Notes: a model not told the origin generated them from the sequence alone. A stretch of DNA of 64,000 nucleotides from Pteria penguin (GCA_035048485.1 CM068583.1:65468306-65532305), one strand, 5' to 3'; shown: positions 62,401-64,000, numbered from the stretch's first letter. Program-made: numbers and translations.

Positions 62401-64000
62401 AGCTAAAAGATAAAACAAAGGCTTTATTGTCAGTTGTTTTTTGGTTAGACAAGATAAGCAGACATGTATCAAAAGTTTCCATGATATCCAAACTACAACT
62501 GTCTGATCATCAAACTATACTCCATTACTCTATTGTTTGAGTTTAGATATTGGAAAACAAATATGACTTTAAGGCAGCTGATGTACAAGAGACAACTTTT
62601 TACACATAATTATGTCGAGATTTGCTGATAATTATTACACAGAGTAGTTCAGCAAAGTTCTACTTGTGGTTTTATGATACTGTGTTGTTAACATTAATGA
62701 CATCAAATCCCAACTGAAAATTTTCATTTCTTTATCTTGCATTTATCTTTATATTTTGTTTATTAACACATATAGTGGATGCTTTCCATAAGATAGATAC
62801 CAAACACCACCATGACACGCGATCTATAATTGGAATGTTATAGATTTACAACATAATAAATCAGAATAAAACATTCTGGTCACCAAAGTTATTTTATTTT
62901 CTATCATAACTCTTTTGTTATTGGTCTTAAGTTAGTGCATTATAGTATTTAAAAAAAAATGACCATCTCATTAAGAGCTTTCTGAAAATGTATGCTTTGT
63001 AAATTTTATTCCAAGAAAATGATTTCTGAAAATTCTGCCTCTGAGAAACAAAGAACTTGTCTGTAACAAATTTGTTAGACCTGTATATTTTGATCTGGAG
63101 AAGGTGTTTGAGCAGAGAGCATTCATTTGTACATAACCTAAAATTGTGAAGGAACAAGAGACGCAAGTGGGTCTGTATTACTCATTCAAGCATCAGATAA
63201 AATAAGAAAGTATTCAACTTTTTTCAAGTAAACAGTTCATTTCAAAACCCACTCCAAAGAATACCACATCCTTCTTGAGTACTGTGATACATTTAATTTT
63301 TATAAATTGTGATTATCAGCAGTATTTCTTCACAAAAGAGGATATCTTCCTTCATCTACTTCATGCTGTGCTGGTTCTACCCCTACACAGATCTAGCCAA
63401 GCACCACAAAACTTACAAGGGACCTTGAGAATTTTCATCGAATATTTCCTGTAGTTTCACAGTAACCCAAATAAACTAAAATATAATCTGTGAAAGTACA
63501 CCCCTTACTTTTTAAACTTAGACATTTTTGTATACAAATTTTTAAAATCAATTGTTCAATTCCATGCTTTATACTTCTATACAAATTTTTAAAATCAGTT
63601 GTTCAATTCCATGCTTTTTATACTGAATTTATGTACAAAAGTGATGCATTATAAGCATTCTACAATGAGGAAATGAGAAAGGAAGAAAAAGGTTTTGGGG
63701 AGGAGGGGTACAGATACGTCATGTTAATATTGTGAAGTATAATGCAAAATAATCAAATGTCAGATGTAACTTCTTGCAACAATCTTTTTATCTGTTTCAA
63801 TTTTTACCTTTTACAAATGCTCCCTTACCTTCACATTTATTTTGAACAGCTGTCCATATGCCTCTCAGTGTCGTCTCAATTAAATAACTAGCATCTTCTC
63901 CAACTGTTTTAAGATGGGAAACAACACATTTCCATTCTGCTGCCACCTTTTCACACATTTTCTGTAGTTTTGTCTTGCATTTCTTCATTGGCTTTGCCTC
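2838..64000 (-). CDS. Giant mosaic extracellular protein gene (both ends off window; 55 exons)
   Basis: Overall span of one gene read right to left. Fifty-five exons were placed by AG/GT boundaries, open frame, domain continuity and phase; lengths sum to 11,259 nt (3,753 codons) with no stop. Architecture: about 31 copies of an unrecognised six-cysteine module (M1-M31) with LU, vWA and WAP domains inserted, then a VWDE-like beta domain and the start of a von Willebrand type D domain. Everything visible is disulfide-rich and extracellular in style. The true N-terminus lies right of the window and the C-terminus left of it. Function is unknown; the vWA, VWD and LU content suggests an extracellular matrix, mucosal or shell/byssus-type scaffold (inference). 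The main uncertainty is whether transcription is continuous or split near 32-33 kb. Confidence 0.85.
3322..3385 (-). CDS. e54: von Willebrand type D domain, second exon
   Basis: Phase 2-0, 64 nt. (L)YYNNFHQGEFVLYRHTTLPY plus Glu: the canonical YxxxxxGEFxLY strand of VWD. Acceptor ATTACAG, donor GAA|GTAAAT. Confidence 0.87.
4763..5033 (+). mobile_element. tRNA-derived SINE
   Basis: tRNA-like head with box A (tggcctagtgg) and box B (ggttcgagtcc), a conserved body (tgccgtcaccatatacgtga) and an (aatc)n tail. Flanked by 10-bp direct repeats aaaRttttgg at 4751-4760 and 5032-5041. Intronic between e54 and e53. Confidence 0.88.
5042..5490. repeat. Dispersed intronic repeat ('aaggtcatgg' type)
   Basis: Three degenerate units of about 120 bp containing 'gtcttgtcacaaggaat' and 'ggtcaaggtcatg', closing with cagacagacagac. 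Related copies occur near 23.3-23.6, 44.6-44.9 and 52.2-52.7 kb. Confidence 0.6.
5769..5845 (-). CDS. e53: start of von Willebrand type D domain
   Basis: Phase 0-2, 77 nt. AVVVNNDRRVKCSSVNDPHM followed by LTFDR. CSxxDPHxxTFDG is the hallmark start of VWD; here Arg replaces the usual Gly after FD. Too short to appear as a long open frame; found by the DPH motif and confirmed by phase. Confidence 0.85.
6370..7790. repeat. Degenerate ~140-bp tandem array
   Basis: About nine units marked by 'tagaggaccttga', 'tgtgtcaaccaatcagagcc' and 'ggcagccatcttggattatg'. The left end starts with the dispersed motif 'agaggcccaagtgggc'. Fills most of the e53-e52 intron; no coding frame. Confidence 0.75.
8172..8400 (-). 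CDS. e52: VWDE-like beta domain, second part
   Basis: Phase 2-0. CRNGNIIDQLLIGQTSASGF, SNWNTGQKIPL and DGIFDGQRNMKI, ending SVATFY with donor TAT|GTAAGT. Without splicing the frame stops at 8118-8120, but the vWD continuation in e53 joins in phase, so that stop is judged intronic. Confidence 0.82.
8401..10544. other. Intron e51-e52
   Basis: AT-rich unique sequence with homopolymer runs; a 43-bp imperfect direct duplication ('aaatctttataaaacctgt') near 9532-9610. Sequence at 8540-9310 resembles 24300-25020, indicating an old dispersed repeat. No gene seen. Confidence 0.5.
10545..10705 (-). CDS. e51: VWDE-like beta domain, first part
   Basis: Phase 0-2. LPSTKNVIRVEEGGGPVFID, then SVCTGNNCYIDIDIKLEH. 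Resembles the conserved region preceding the VWD domain in VWDE (von Willebrand factor D and EGF domain) proteins, recognised by pattern only. Donor AA|GTAAGT. Confidence 0.78.
11146..11284 (-). CDS. e50: N-half of module M31, end of the module array
   Basis: Phase 2-0. (N)LYEEKLSCVAIEASKC ... INCHKLPGFK, C1-C3 only. No C-half follows; the VWDE-like region takes its place at the same C3-C4 point. Donor AAG|GTCAGT. Confidence 0.78.
11392..12686. mobile_element. Non-autonomous element with internal direct repeats and 21-bp TSD
   Basis: Bounded by identical 21-bp repeats (cgggatttcctaattattat + t) at 11392-11412 and 12666-12686. Inside, two 228-bp direct repeats (11411-11638 and 12039-12267) are separated by 400 bp of non-coding sequence, with another 400 bp after the second. 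No transposase or RT frame. Class unresolved; Penelope-like, retrozyme-like or TRIM structures are possible. Confidence 0.7.
11513..11569. repeat. 15-bp perfect hairpin around gcgatcgc
   Basis: Arms acacggcgatcgcct and aggcgatcgccgtgt, 27-nt loop; repeated with two changes in the second direct repeat (about 12141-12197). Confidence 0.85.
12687..13844. other. Remaining intron between e50 and e49
   Basis: AT-rich; one imperfect inverted pair around 12955-13145 ('tggctctttt...cccacttgagcaggt' versus 'acctgttcaagtgggaaaca') suggests a small foldback MITE. No gene seen. Confidence 0.45.
13845..14051 (-). CDS. e49: six-Cys module M30 (C1 missing)
   Basis: Phase 2-2. (S)NFQSTYVAVENKIQTC (C2), TIC, VTC, LTC and RFC. 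Donor AA|GTAAGT. The next intron holds a 1.3-kb mobile element. Confidence 0.81.
14190..14289 (-). CDS. e48: C-half of module M29 (C5 missing)
   Basis: Phase 1-2. (D)PETCQETEISIY ... WFC: C4 and C6, with C5 replaced by Tyr. Donor CAG|GTATCT. Confidence 0.77.
14999..15149 (-). CDS. e47: LU domain 5, second part
   Basis: Phase 0-1. GCQTVFEDGRYEKGC, KSC and RYCCTGYLCNEPG. Complete LU signature, nearest to LU3. Donor GAAG|GTAGGT. Confidence 0.87.
15399..15481 (-). CDS. e46: LU domain 5, first part
   Basis: Phase 1-0. (G)QKCYSCNDASSNDNC ... EYCPSNKQ, same length (83 nt) as e24. Donor CAG|GTAAAC. Confidence 0.85.
15743..15801. repeat. Interrupted (CAGA)n microsatellite
   Basis: cagacagacagacagac runs at the end of a dispersed intronic repeat in the e46-e45 intron. 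Confidence 0.8.
16230..16945 (-). CDS. e45: module M28 + TTKEKS repeats + N-half of M29
   Basis: Phase 2-1, 716 nt. Starts (Y)TQEQAWRC, EKC, ISC and DTC. Then comes a Lys/Ser/Glu-rich region with about eight six-residue EKTTKEKS-type repeats. It ends with EYCDKVQVAWRC ... QQKC. Same arrangement as e23. The donor AAG|GTTATT is weak but is the only one keeping phase 1 into LU5. Confidence 0.82.
16946..18563. other. Intron e45-e44
   Basis: Contains a degenerate repeat pair ('aagaaccataactccagcaaaag' at about 17536 and 17665) and AT-rich sequence. No gene seen. Confidence 0.5.
18564..18806 (-). CDS. e44: six-Cys module M27
   Basis: Phase 2-2. LKC, GGC, YRC, TPC (extra), DEC, MAC and ELC. Ends TA|GTAAGA; the split codon becomes TAT with e45, so no stop arises. 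Confidence 0.82.
18850..19200. repeat. Dispersed repeat 'tgggcctttatcgctcacctgag'
   Basis: Same family as 6370, 26165 and 63155; ends near 'acggacggac' just before the 35-bp minisatellite. Confidence 0.55.
19235..19810. repeat. 35-bp minisatellite carrying repeated 5' splice sites
   Basis: About 16 units of the type 'aataaggacttacagacaaatggtactgctggttg' (35 bp, variable). On the minus strand about ten units contain CTGTAAGT, the donor used by e43. The exonic 3' end of e43 is the rightmost unit. Confidence 0.88.
19776..20057 (-). CDS. e43: six-Cys module M26
   Basis: Phase 2-2. RIC, YQC, VRC, GDMC, LAC, DRC, QEC and TIC: eight cysteines. The last residues (SPYSTHSTIC) and donor CT|GTAAGT coincide with the first unit of a 35-bp minisatellite, so the exon end appears to have seeded the array. 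Confidence 0.8.
20320..20565 (-). CDS. e42: six-Cys module M25
   Basis: Phase 2-2. LTC-x7-SC, GVC, KIC, LDC and SVC. Donor CAG|GTACAT. Confidence 0.84.
20926..21668. mobile_element. 743-bp MITE with TA target duplication
   Basis: Termini 'ctgtaaaccactttttattt' and the complementary '...aaaataaagtcgtttacag', flanked by TA on both sides; subterminal 'actttattttcacg' repeats in both arms. No transposase frame. Confidence 0.75.
22082..22193 (-). CDS. e41: C-half of module M24
   Basis: Phase 1-2. (V)DPTCDLGVASSC ... SSICAR: C4-C6. Donor AAG|GTACAG. Confidence 0.77.
22268..22692. mobile_element. 425-bp MITE with TA target duplication
   Basis: Terminal inverted repeats cagtcaaacctgttctaaat and its complement (aggtttgactg), each flanked by TA; Tc1/mariner/pogo-like ends. 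No transposase frame. Confidence 0.8.
22822..22905. repeat. 42-bp tandem duplication containing the e40 donor
   Basis: Two identical 42-bp copies (22822-22863, 22864-22905), each with the sequence tatttaccttcagcaga that includes the minus-strand splice donor. Confidence 0.85.
22896..22928 (-). CDS. e40: 33-nt linker microexon
   Basis: Phase 1-1, encoding (D)TSPTLLNSAE between WAP2 and e41. The donor (GAAG|GTAAAT) lies in a 42-bp tandem duplication; using the distal copy would add a few residues and a stop. Confidence 0.6.
23768..23917 (-). CDS. e39: WAP-type domain 2 (three-disulfide variant)
   Basis: Phase 1-1. SGSCPIVGEDVMG, VECVRDTDCNGTRKCC, GFGLTC. WAP signature DxDCxGxxKCC is intact. 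C2 and C7 are again both missing (GFG replaces GCG). Donor ATG|GTATTA. Confidence 0.83.
25157..25384 (-). CDS. e38: degenerate C-half of M23 plus N-half of M24
   Basis: Phase 1-1. Cysteine-poor: GLQGTLFTLMNDF without C4-C6, then FRKIC (C2) and VINVC (C3); C1 missing. Spacing and hydrophobic pattern match other N-halves. Donor CAAG|GTAAGA. Confidence 0.75.
25443..25655 (-). mobile_element. tRNA-derived SINE, minus orientation
   Basis: Same family as 4763-5033: head ggcctagtgg, body 'gctgtcaccatatacatga', tail of gattgattgatt. Flanked by 8-bp direct repeat cttatttt (25437-25444, 25653-25660). Confidence 0.85.
25800..25942 (-). CDS. e37: N-half of module M23
   Basis: Phase 2-1. (S)NYKDVETCVMRNIIDC ... 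LPKCSSLL: C1-C3. It ends with a phase 1 donor in the C3-C4 linker, the position where domains are inserted in other modules, but here it runs straight into the next module exon. Confidence 0.8.
26165..26690. repeat. Dispersed repeat (aagaggcctagatgggcc type)
   Basis: Begins with 'gaggcctagatgggcctata' and ends with 'gacaggacagacaaac', like the copy at 18850. Its plus frame at 26331-26534 is incidental. Confidence 0.5.
26804..27007 (-). CDS. e36: six-Cys module M22
   Basis: Phase 2-2, compact (68 residues). MKC-x7-GC, HQC, YTC, HQC and SGC. Donor CAG|GTAAGT. Confidence 0.84.
27178..27535. mobile_element. Foldback MITE (~360 bp)
   Basis: Two arms of about 110 bp (27178-27286 and 27420-27535) are near-perfect inverted copies, e.g. 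'ataaagatctggcgaaaccc' and 'gggtttcgccagatctttat'. Intronic between e36 and e35. Confidence 0.82.
27985..28495. repeat. 28-bp minisatellite (~18 copies)
   Basis: Unit aaagagctactgtctggtca + ttcctatc; units differ mainly at one A/G site (aaagAact/aaagGgct-type alternation). The unit lacks stops in all plus frames, giving a spurious 274-codon open frame. Confidence 0.92.
29276..29524 (-). CDS. e35: six-Cys module M21 (C1 missing)
   Basis: Phase 2-2. (S)HVGPVLHSVLQEVLMC (C2), MSVC, QKC, LEC and YVLC. Donor AA|GTATGT. The following 2.3-kb intron holds the 28-bp minisatellite and a foldback element. Confidence 0.82.
29792..29894 (-). CDS. e34: C-half of module M20; GC donor
   Basis: Phase 1-2. 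(E)KCSSPLIASAVKFL ... ARFC: C4 and C6, with C5 replaced by Val. The 5' splice site is CAG|GCAAGT, a non-canonical GC-AG intron with otherwise perfect consensus. Confidence 0.78.
30137..30292 (-). CDS. e33: WAP-type domain 1 (three-disulfide variant)
   Basis: Phase 1-1. AGSCPEVPPGT, AECTKDSDCDGKKKCC, GKMCKEP. Matches the whey acidic protein core, known for protease inhibitory or antimicrobial roles. C2 and C7, which bond to each other in elafin/SLPI, are both absent. Two tandem in-frame acceptors (12 nt apart) are possible; the upstream one has the better pyrimidine tract. Confidence 0.85.
30689..30869 (-). CDS. e32: LU domain 4, second part
   Basis: Phase 0-1. VCSKTKKDVNGK, GCKRAKDC and terminal LCCAGSLCNGGDD, then an Asn/Asp/Thr linker to the WAP exon. 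Clear LU signature. Confidence 0.86.
31498..31598 (-). CDS. e31: LU domain 4, first part
   Basis: Phase 1-0. (A)AKTSGRLICLQCNEENLVQC ... VQCEESE: LU finger I. Donor GAG|GTAATA. Confidence 0.85.
32090..32331 (-). CDS. e30: C-half of M19 plus N-half of M20
   Basis: Phase 2-1. ENIEDKRDDYTYLSRCISAM (C5), then SKSC, FKRC and MMC with ISPLGSIY, aligned with e8. Accepts either e29 or the alternative signal exon, both phase 2. Donor G|GTAAGT leads to LU4. Confidence 0.82.
32361..32434. repeat. (CTAT)n microsatellite
   Basis: About 18 uninterrupted ctat units within the short intron between the alternative first exon and e30; likely length-polymorphic. Confidence 0.95.
32545..32633 (-). CDS. Alternative first exon encoding a signal peptide
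   Basis: ATG at 32633-32631 with an in-frame TAA two codons upstream. Encodes 29 residues: MTSR, then a hydrophobic core (about residues 5-22, Ile/Val/Ala-rich) ending near SVIGNP, as in a secretory signal peptide. Strong donor CAG|GTAAGA in phase 2, the phase needed for e30. It lies in the intron between e29 and e30, so it would start a shorter secreted isoform (1,625 codons within the window). That isoform begins in the middle of module M19. Could alternatively be the true start of a second tandem gene. Confidence 0.7.
33246..33253 (-). promoter_or_regulatory. Intronic stop plus AATAAA directly after e29
   Basis: Immediately past the e29 donor the unspliced sequence reads AGG TAA, and AATAAA lies at 33246-33251. 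Intron retention with cleavage here would end the upstream half as a separate chain. Could be coincidence in AT-rich DNA. Confidence 0.35.
33255..33404 (-). CDS. e29: N-half of module M19
   Basis: Phase 2-2. NLNMTDNCLANYLEGC ... VKCQNST, C1-C3. Joined to e30 it reproduces the continuous layout of e8, which supports a single transcript across 33-32 kb. Read through, the codon after the donor is TAA, overlapping an AATAAA, so an unspliced 3' end is possible. Confidence 0.78.
33880..34520. repeat. 55-bp minisatellite (~11 copies)
   Basis: Unit starting gtattgtactaggatagtgg, with gtagtcagtctgctgtaatg; period exactly 55. Degenerates leftward (33480-33550) and rightward to 34620. Lies in the e29-e28 intron. 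Confidence 0.9.
34883..35098 (-). CDS. e28: six-Cys module M18 (C1 missing)
   Basis: Phase 2-2. Starts (S)LKNTTSNM with two N-glycosylation-like sites where C1 should be. Then GVC, DSC, KEC, TNC and SIC. Donor CAG|GTAGAG. Confidence 0.82.
35206..35427 (-). CDS. e27: six-Cys module M17
   Basis: Phase 2-2. FKC-x7-DC, GSC, AAC and AVC, with an Ala-rich C-half (ANPYASSAAVC). Only five cysteines; C4/C5 are reduced to one. Confidence 0.82.
35577..35667 (-). CDS. e26: C-half of module M16
   Basis: Phase 1-2. (T)PEKCNTTRSITC ... GGISVR: C4 and C5 present, C6 missing. Donor AG|GTATGT keeps phase 2; the nearby GTAAGG would not. Confidence 0.75.
35870..36235. mobile_element. Large imperfect foldback element
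   Basis: Nested inverted arms: 'gcatttcagcat' with 'atgctgaaatgc', 'gtcttttctacagct' with 'agctgtagaaaagac', and 'tttgccagtttgtttata' with 'tataaacaaactggcaaa'. Intronic between e26 and e25. Confidence 0.75.
36475..36740. repeat. Dispersed 'gtgtttgtgaaacactgatg' repeat
   Basis: Shares this start with 44596 (gtgtttgtgaaacactaatg); an intronic dispersed family in the e26-e25 intron. Confidence 0.6.
36792..36933 (-). CDS. e25: LU domain 3, second part
   Basis: Phase 0-1. VCFATKVDGQ, KGCGDRSKC and terminal GYCCTGYLCNAPD. Very close to e47 (CCTGYLCNEP), so LU3 and LU5 look like recent duplicates with their flanking Lys-rich exons e23 and e45. Confidence 0.87.
37390..37766. repeat. 15-bp minisatellite beside the e24 donor
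   Basis: About 24 units of tgctttgttacagtg/tactttgttacagtg. It begins about 27 bp inside the intron from the e24 donor. Confidence 0.9.
37795..37877 (-). CDS. e24: LU domain 3, first part
   Basis: Phase 1-0. (P)HKCHRCKGLDDNSDC ... ETCDKDE: finger I of an LU fold. Strong donor GAG|GTAAGT, followed immediately in the intron by a 15-bp minisatellite. Confidence 0.85.
38301..39154 (-). CDS. e23: module M15 + Lys/Ser-rich insert + N-half of M16
   Basis: Largest exon, 854 nt, phase 2-1. About 80 N-terminal residues give the module (KQC, NKC, KDC, YTC, EPC). A roughly 140-residue Lys/Ser/Glu low-complexity stretch follows, with KEKDSKE-like repeats and the basic cluster SRRRRKRD, a furin-type site. 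It ends with SICVQMEEAWKC ... YLC. The insert is a polyampholyte with many acidic-directed Ser sites, as seen in biomineral matrix proteins (analogy only). Donor AAC|GTAAGA leads to LU. Confidence 0.85.
39391..41350. repeat. Dispersed and ~160-bp tandem repeats
   Basis: 39391-40110 has units with 'accaaatttcaagtcaatatgtgc'. 40115-41160 has about six units with 'aaatccaagtcccataactc' and 'ctaagcattctgtatgagtt', ending in 'agacagacaaatagacggac'. Intron e23-e22; no coding frame. Confidence 0.7.
41360..42240. repeat. Dispersed repeat, degenerate tandem
   Basis: Repeated 'cacagtgacctagttttgg' and 'tatcatagaggtcaaag' motifs, closing with 'gacggacatggtgattcc'. Same intron as the preceding entry. 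Confidence 0.6.
42354..42605 (-). CDS. e22: six-Cys module M14
   Basis: Phase 2-2. YQC, YNC, DYC, TPC (extra), SLC, QTC and DIC. The exon starts RIYGQTYQC; upstream in-frame bases are intronic. Donor CAG|GTAACA. Confidence 0.83.
43110..43391 (-). CDS. e21: six-Cys module M13
   Basis: Phase 2-2. TKC-x7-NC, QMC, PKC (extra), ATC, LKC and RLC. C3-C4 linker is longer than usual, with a short basic patch. Donor AT|GTAAGT. Confidence 0.84.
43392..45389. other. Intron e21-e20
   Basis: AT-rich; contains the tRNA-like relic at 44036-44112 and a dispersed repeat at 44590-44880. No gene seen. Confidence 0.5.
44036..44112 (-). pseudogene. tRNA-like relic or SINE head
   Basis: Minus strand gives ggattggtgtagtggtaaag (box A), an anticodon-arm-like cttccag and gggtttgattccc (box B). 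The acceptor stem pairs poorly and no SINE body follows, so it is not called a functional tRNA. Confidence 0.5.
45390..45659 (-). CDS. e20: six-Cys module M12
   Basis: Phase 2-2. NAC-x7-NC, SFC, PTC, AKC and HIC, with an acidic C3-C4 linker (SEEDESA). Donor CAG|GTTAAC. Confidence 0.84.
46042..46150 (-). CDS. e19: C-half of module M11
   Basis: Phase 1-2. (E)TDDCLVETARFC ... QSVC: C4-C6. Same length as e13 (109 nt) and clearly homologous. Donor CAG|GTTCTT is weak. Confidence 0.75.
46227..46372. mobile_element. Short MITE with cagtggtggat termini
   Basis: Inverted ends cagtggtggatccaggattt and aaatccaccactg, with internal G-runs; 146 bp. Confidence 0.7.
46630..46650 (-). CDS. e18: 21-nt linker microexon
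   Basis: Phase 1-1, encoding (N)GTKIGN between e17 and e19, with acceptor TTTTCAG and donor G|GTGAGT. It occupies the slot filled elsewhere by LU/WAP/vWA, so may be a relic of a lost inserted domain (inference). Supported by phase continuity; its size makes it less certain than the larger exons. Confidence 0.6.
46805..47020. repeat. ~21-bp minisatellite (agcctaaaccaccatacaaa)
   Basis: About ten variable units in the e18-e17 intron. Confidence 0.85.
47752..48113 (-). CDS. e17: module M10 plus N-half of M11
   Basis: Double exon, phase 2-1, same layout as e8. First module is degenerate (KGC, YGC, VTRC); then RRVC, TRKC and ITGC form the next N-half. Donor GATA|GTAAGA. It is followed by a microexon rather than a full inserted domain. 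Confidence 0.78.
48457..48711 (-). CDS. e16: six-Cys module M9
   Basis: Phase 2-2. VDC-x7-TC, TTC, SSC, DLTC and NVC. C4-C5 spacing is short (five residues). Donor CA|GTAAGA. Confidence 0.83.
48993..49259 (-). CDS. e15: six-Cys module M8
   Basis: Phase 2-2. LEC, EQC, EEC, an extra cysteine (ALC), PAC, NDC and EEFC: seven cysteines, so one may be free or pair elsewhere. Ends FCR with a weaker donor CAG|GTTTGT. Confidence 0.83.
49386..49619 (-). CDS. e14: six-Cys module M7
   Basis: A textbook copy of the module, phase 2-2: VEKC-x7-NC, TNLC, LTC, KMC and KLC, about 78 residues. A useful seed for profile searches. Donor CG|GTAAGT. Confidence 0.85.
49802..49910 (-). CDS. e13: C-half of module M6
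   Basis: Phase 1-2. (E)PESCKLEMATTCVNSF... ending KHFC: C4, C5 and C6, resuming the module interrupted after e8 by LU and vWA. Donor CAG|GTAAGT. Confidence 0.82.
50110..50580. repeat. Dispersed repeat with internal duplication
   Basis: Two related halves ('aaggtcatgacacaccgcct' and 'aaaatcccgacacacaacct'), each followed by 'accctaatRaccatttctac'. Intron e13-e12. Confidence 0.6.
50773..50986 (-). CDS. e12: vWA domain, second part
   Basis: Phase 0-1. Starts MTDGRSGSTTEATRKIKEAG, with the third MIDAS aspartate in MTDGRS. Continues through VTMLVIGVTSAVD and ends FLESIPCPEG. With e11 it gives a complete vWA fold of about 185 residues, its terminal cysteines probably paired. The preceding 2.2-kb intron carries a minisatellite and a SINE fragment. 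Confidence 0.92.
51085..51795. repeat. ~27-bp minisatellite, degenerate
   Basis: About 25 units around 'cagtataaaccaagacctca' + tgtca. Lies inside the intron that splits the vWA domain. Confidence 0.85.
51795..51926 (+). mobile_element. SINE 3' fragment
   Basis: Matches the SINE body (aagatccccacctgcttcag, agccaccatatacgtgagat) without the tRNA head; abuts the minisatellite end. Confidence 0.65.
53075..53198. repeat. 59-bp duplication including the e11 donor
   Basis: Direct repeats of 59 bp place 'acttac' (minus-strand GTAAGT) at 53075, 53134 and 53193; the last is the functional e11 donor. Confidence 0.85.
53199..53542 (-). CDS. e11: vWA domain, first part (MIDAS)
   Basis: Phase 1-0. Begins CGYSVSDIVFLVDESSSIG, with a DxSxS metal-ion-dependent adhesion site motif. 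RRGTDIAAGMDYV supplies the conserved MIDAS threonine. Ends at strand IVVL, donor CTT|GTAAGT. Known vWA domains bind protein ligands through Mg2+ at MIDAS; all residues needed are present with e12. Confidence 0.92.
53555..54335. repeat. 33-bp minisatellite with 297-bp higher-order unit
   Basis: About 23 units of acaaattgtcatacagtatg + tatcacatactaa. Nine-unit blocks (297 bp) repeat: the cggtatg variant recurs at 53684 and 53981. It begins about 12 bp from the e11 acceptor. The plus-strand 289-codon open frame is a by-product. Confidence 0.92.
54729..54933 (-). CDS. e10: LU domain 2, second part
   Basis: Phase 0-1. Begins MCVSKSMQLNG and ends the LU fold with CSYCCNDNYCNKKD, followed by a Thr/Pro/Ser linker (MTTVAPPISTEQPG) leading to the vWA domain. 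Same intron position and phases as the other LU domains in the gene. Confidence 0.88.
55499..55599 (-). CDS. e9: LU domain 2, first part
   Basis: Phase 1-0. Encodes (D)LASKPLFCYRCEGSSSEEC, then SMCSKQTQ: finger I of a Ly6/uPAR fold. Strong donor CAG|GTAAGG. Follows the N-half of M6. Confidence 0.87.
55600..56339. other. Intron e9-e8
   Basis: AT-rich sequence without recognisable repeats or genes. Confidence 0.4.
56340..56719 (-). CDS. e8: module M5 plus N-half of M6
   Basis: A long double exon, phase 2-1. Starts RINQAKEC with C1-C3 of M5, continues through a reduced C-half (STCLHRF), then a second N-half with ILAC, LTKC and HFC containing LSPLGKIY. e29+e30 have the same layout (ISPLGSIY), which is evidence that those two exons are one domain pair. 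The phase 1 donor GTGGGT leads into LU domain 2. Confidence 0.82.
57309..57551 (-). CDS. e7: six-Cys module M4
   Basis: Phase 2-2 with all six cysteines: KMC-x7-NC, KMHC, EDVC, HAC and DAC. The C1-C3 stretch is rich in Lys/Glu heptad-like residues, consistent with a helix. Donor AT|GTACGT was chosen because it keeps phase 2; GTATAA four bases further would break the frame. Confidence 0.8.
57552..59355. other. Intron e7-e6
   Basis: Degenerate ~130-bp units around 57820-58140 ('atgggactttatt'), then AT-rich sequence. No gene seen. Confidence 0.45.
59356..59694 (-). CDS. e6: six-Cys module M3 with Thr-rich linker
   Basis: Phase 2-2. The first cysteine is missing (C2 is in KENKC). The C3-C4 linker is enlarged by a Thr/Met/Arg-rich stretch (TTAMPMTTTMRRTT), a possible O-glycosylated spacer (inference). 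C4-C6 are in QMTC, ARQC and TEVC. Donor CAG|GTAGAT. Confidence 0.82.
60095..60524. mobile_element. 430-bp pogo/Tigger-like MITE
   Basis: Ends cagttgaacttcgataactc and the complementary gagttattgaagtttgacag, flanked by TA. Internal 'ttcgagttttc' repeats. No transposase frame. Confidence 0.8.
60618..60836 (-). CDS. e5: six-Cys module M2
   Basis: Phase 2-2 exon with six cysteines: SLKC, TVKC, MARC, LQC, GLC and ADVC. Ends in the recurrent 'CR' whose codon is completed by the next exon (TGT AG|GTGAGT). Predicted mainly helical (inference). No signal peptide or membrane segment. Confidence 0.85.
60989..61076 (-). CDS. e4: C-half of six-Cys module M1
   Basis: Small phase 1-2 exon starting (D)PESCKGHSAVKC and ending DQIC: cysteines C4, C5 and C6 of the module whose N-half is e1. 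The P-E-x-C opening recurs in e13, e26 (PEKC) and e48 (PETC), marking these as homologous re-entry exons after an inserted domain. Confidence 0.8.
61357..61513 (-). CDS. e3: LU domain 1, second part
   Basis: Phase 0 in, 1 out. Starts TCGTVVDKQH and ends with the LU signature CSYCCSGPLCNQP. LU domains normally finish in CCxxxxCN, as here. Likely a folded disulfide domain without a GPI signal, since the chain continues. Donor GAAG|GTGAGA. Confidence 0.87.
61680..61760. repeat. Short direct duplication
   Basis: 'caacattcgtcaagcctttg' + atgtgc occurs twice in tandem (61707-61760) in the e3-e2 intron. Confidence 0.8.
62311..62402 (-). CDS. e2: LU (Ly6/uPAR) domain 1, first part
   Basis: Phase 1 in, 0 out. 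Encodes the classical start LQCYTCHKSK followed by two further cysteines (LEC, KIC): finger I of a three-finger LU fold. Joins e3, which supplies the remaining cysteines. The domain is inserted between C3 and C4 of module M1. Confidence 0.85.
62403..63828. other. Intron e2-e1
   Basis: AT-rich; includes a dispersed-repeat fragment at 63150-63440 ('aagagacgcaagtgggtctg') and a short tandem duplication ('tacaaatttttaaaatcagt') near 63530-63620. No gene seen. Confidence 0.5.
63829..64000 (-). CDS. e1: N-half of six-Cys module M1 (partial exon)
   Basis: Open to the right edge in the frame EAKPMKKCKTKL. It carries C1, C2 and C3 (KMCEKVAAEWKC, then QNKC), closely resembling the N-halves of e23 and e45 (C-x7/8-C with an EAWKC-like motif), so a Lys-rich insert probably lies just beyond the window. 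The phase 1 donor AAG|GTAAGG joins e2. A second in-frame donor lies 21 nt downstream (exon end 63808). Confidence 0.8.
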
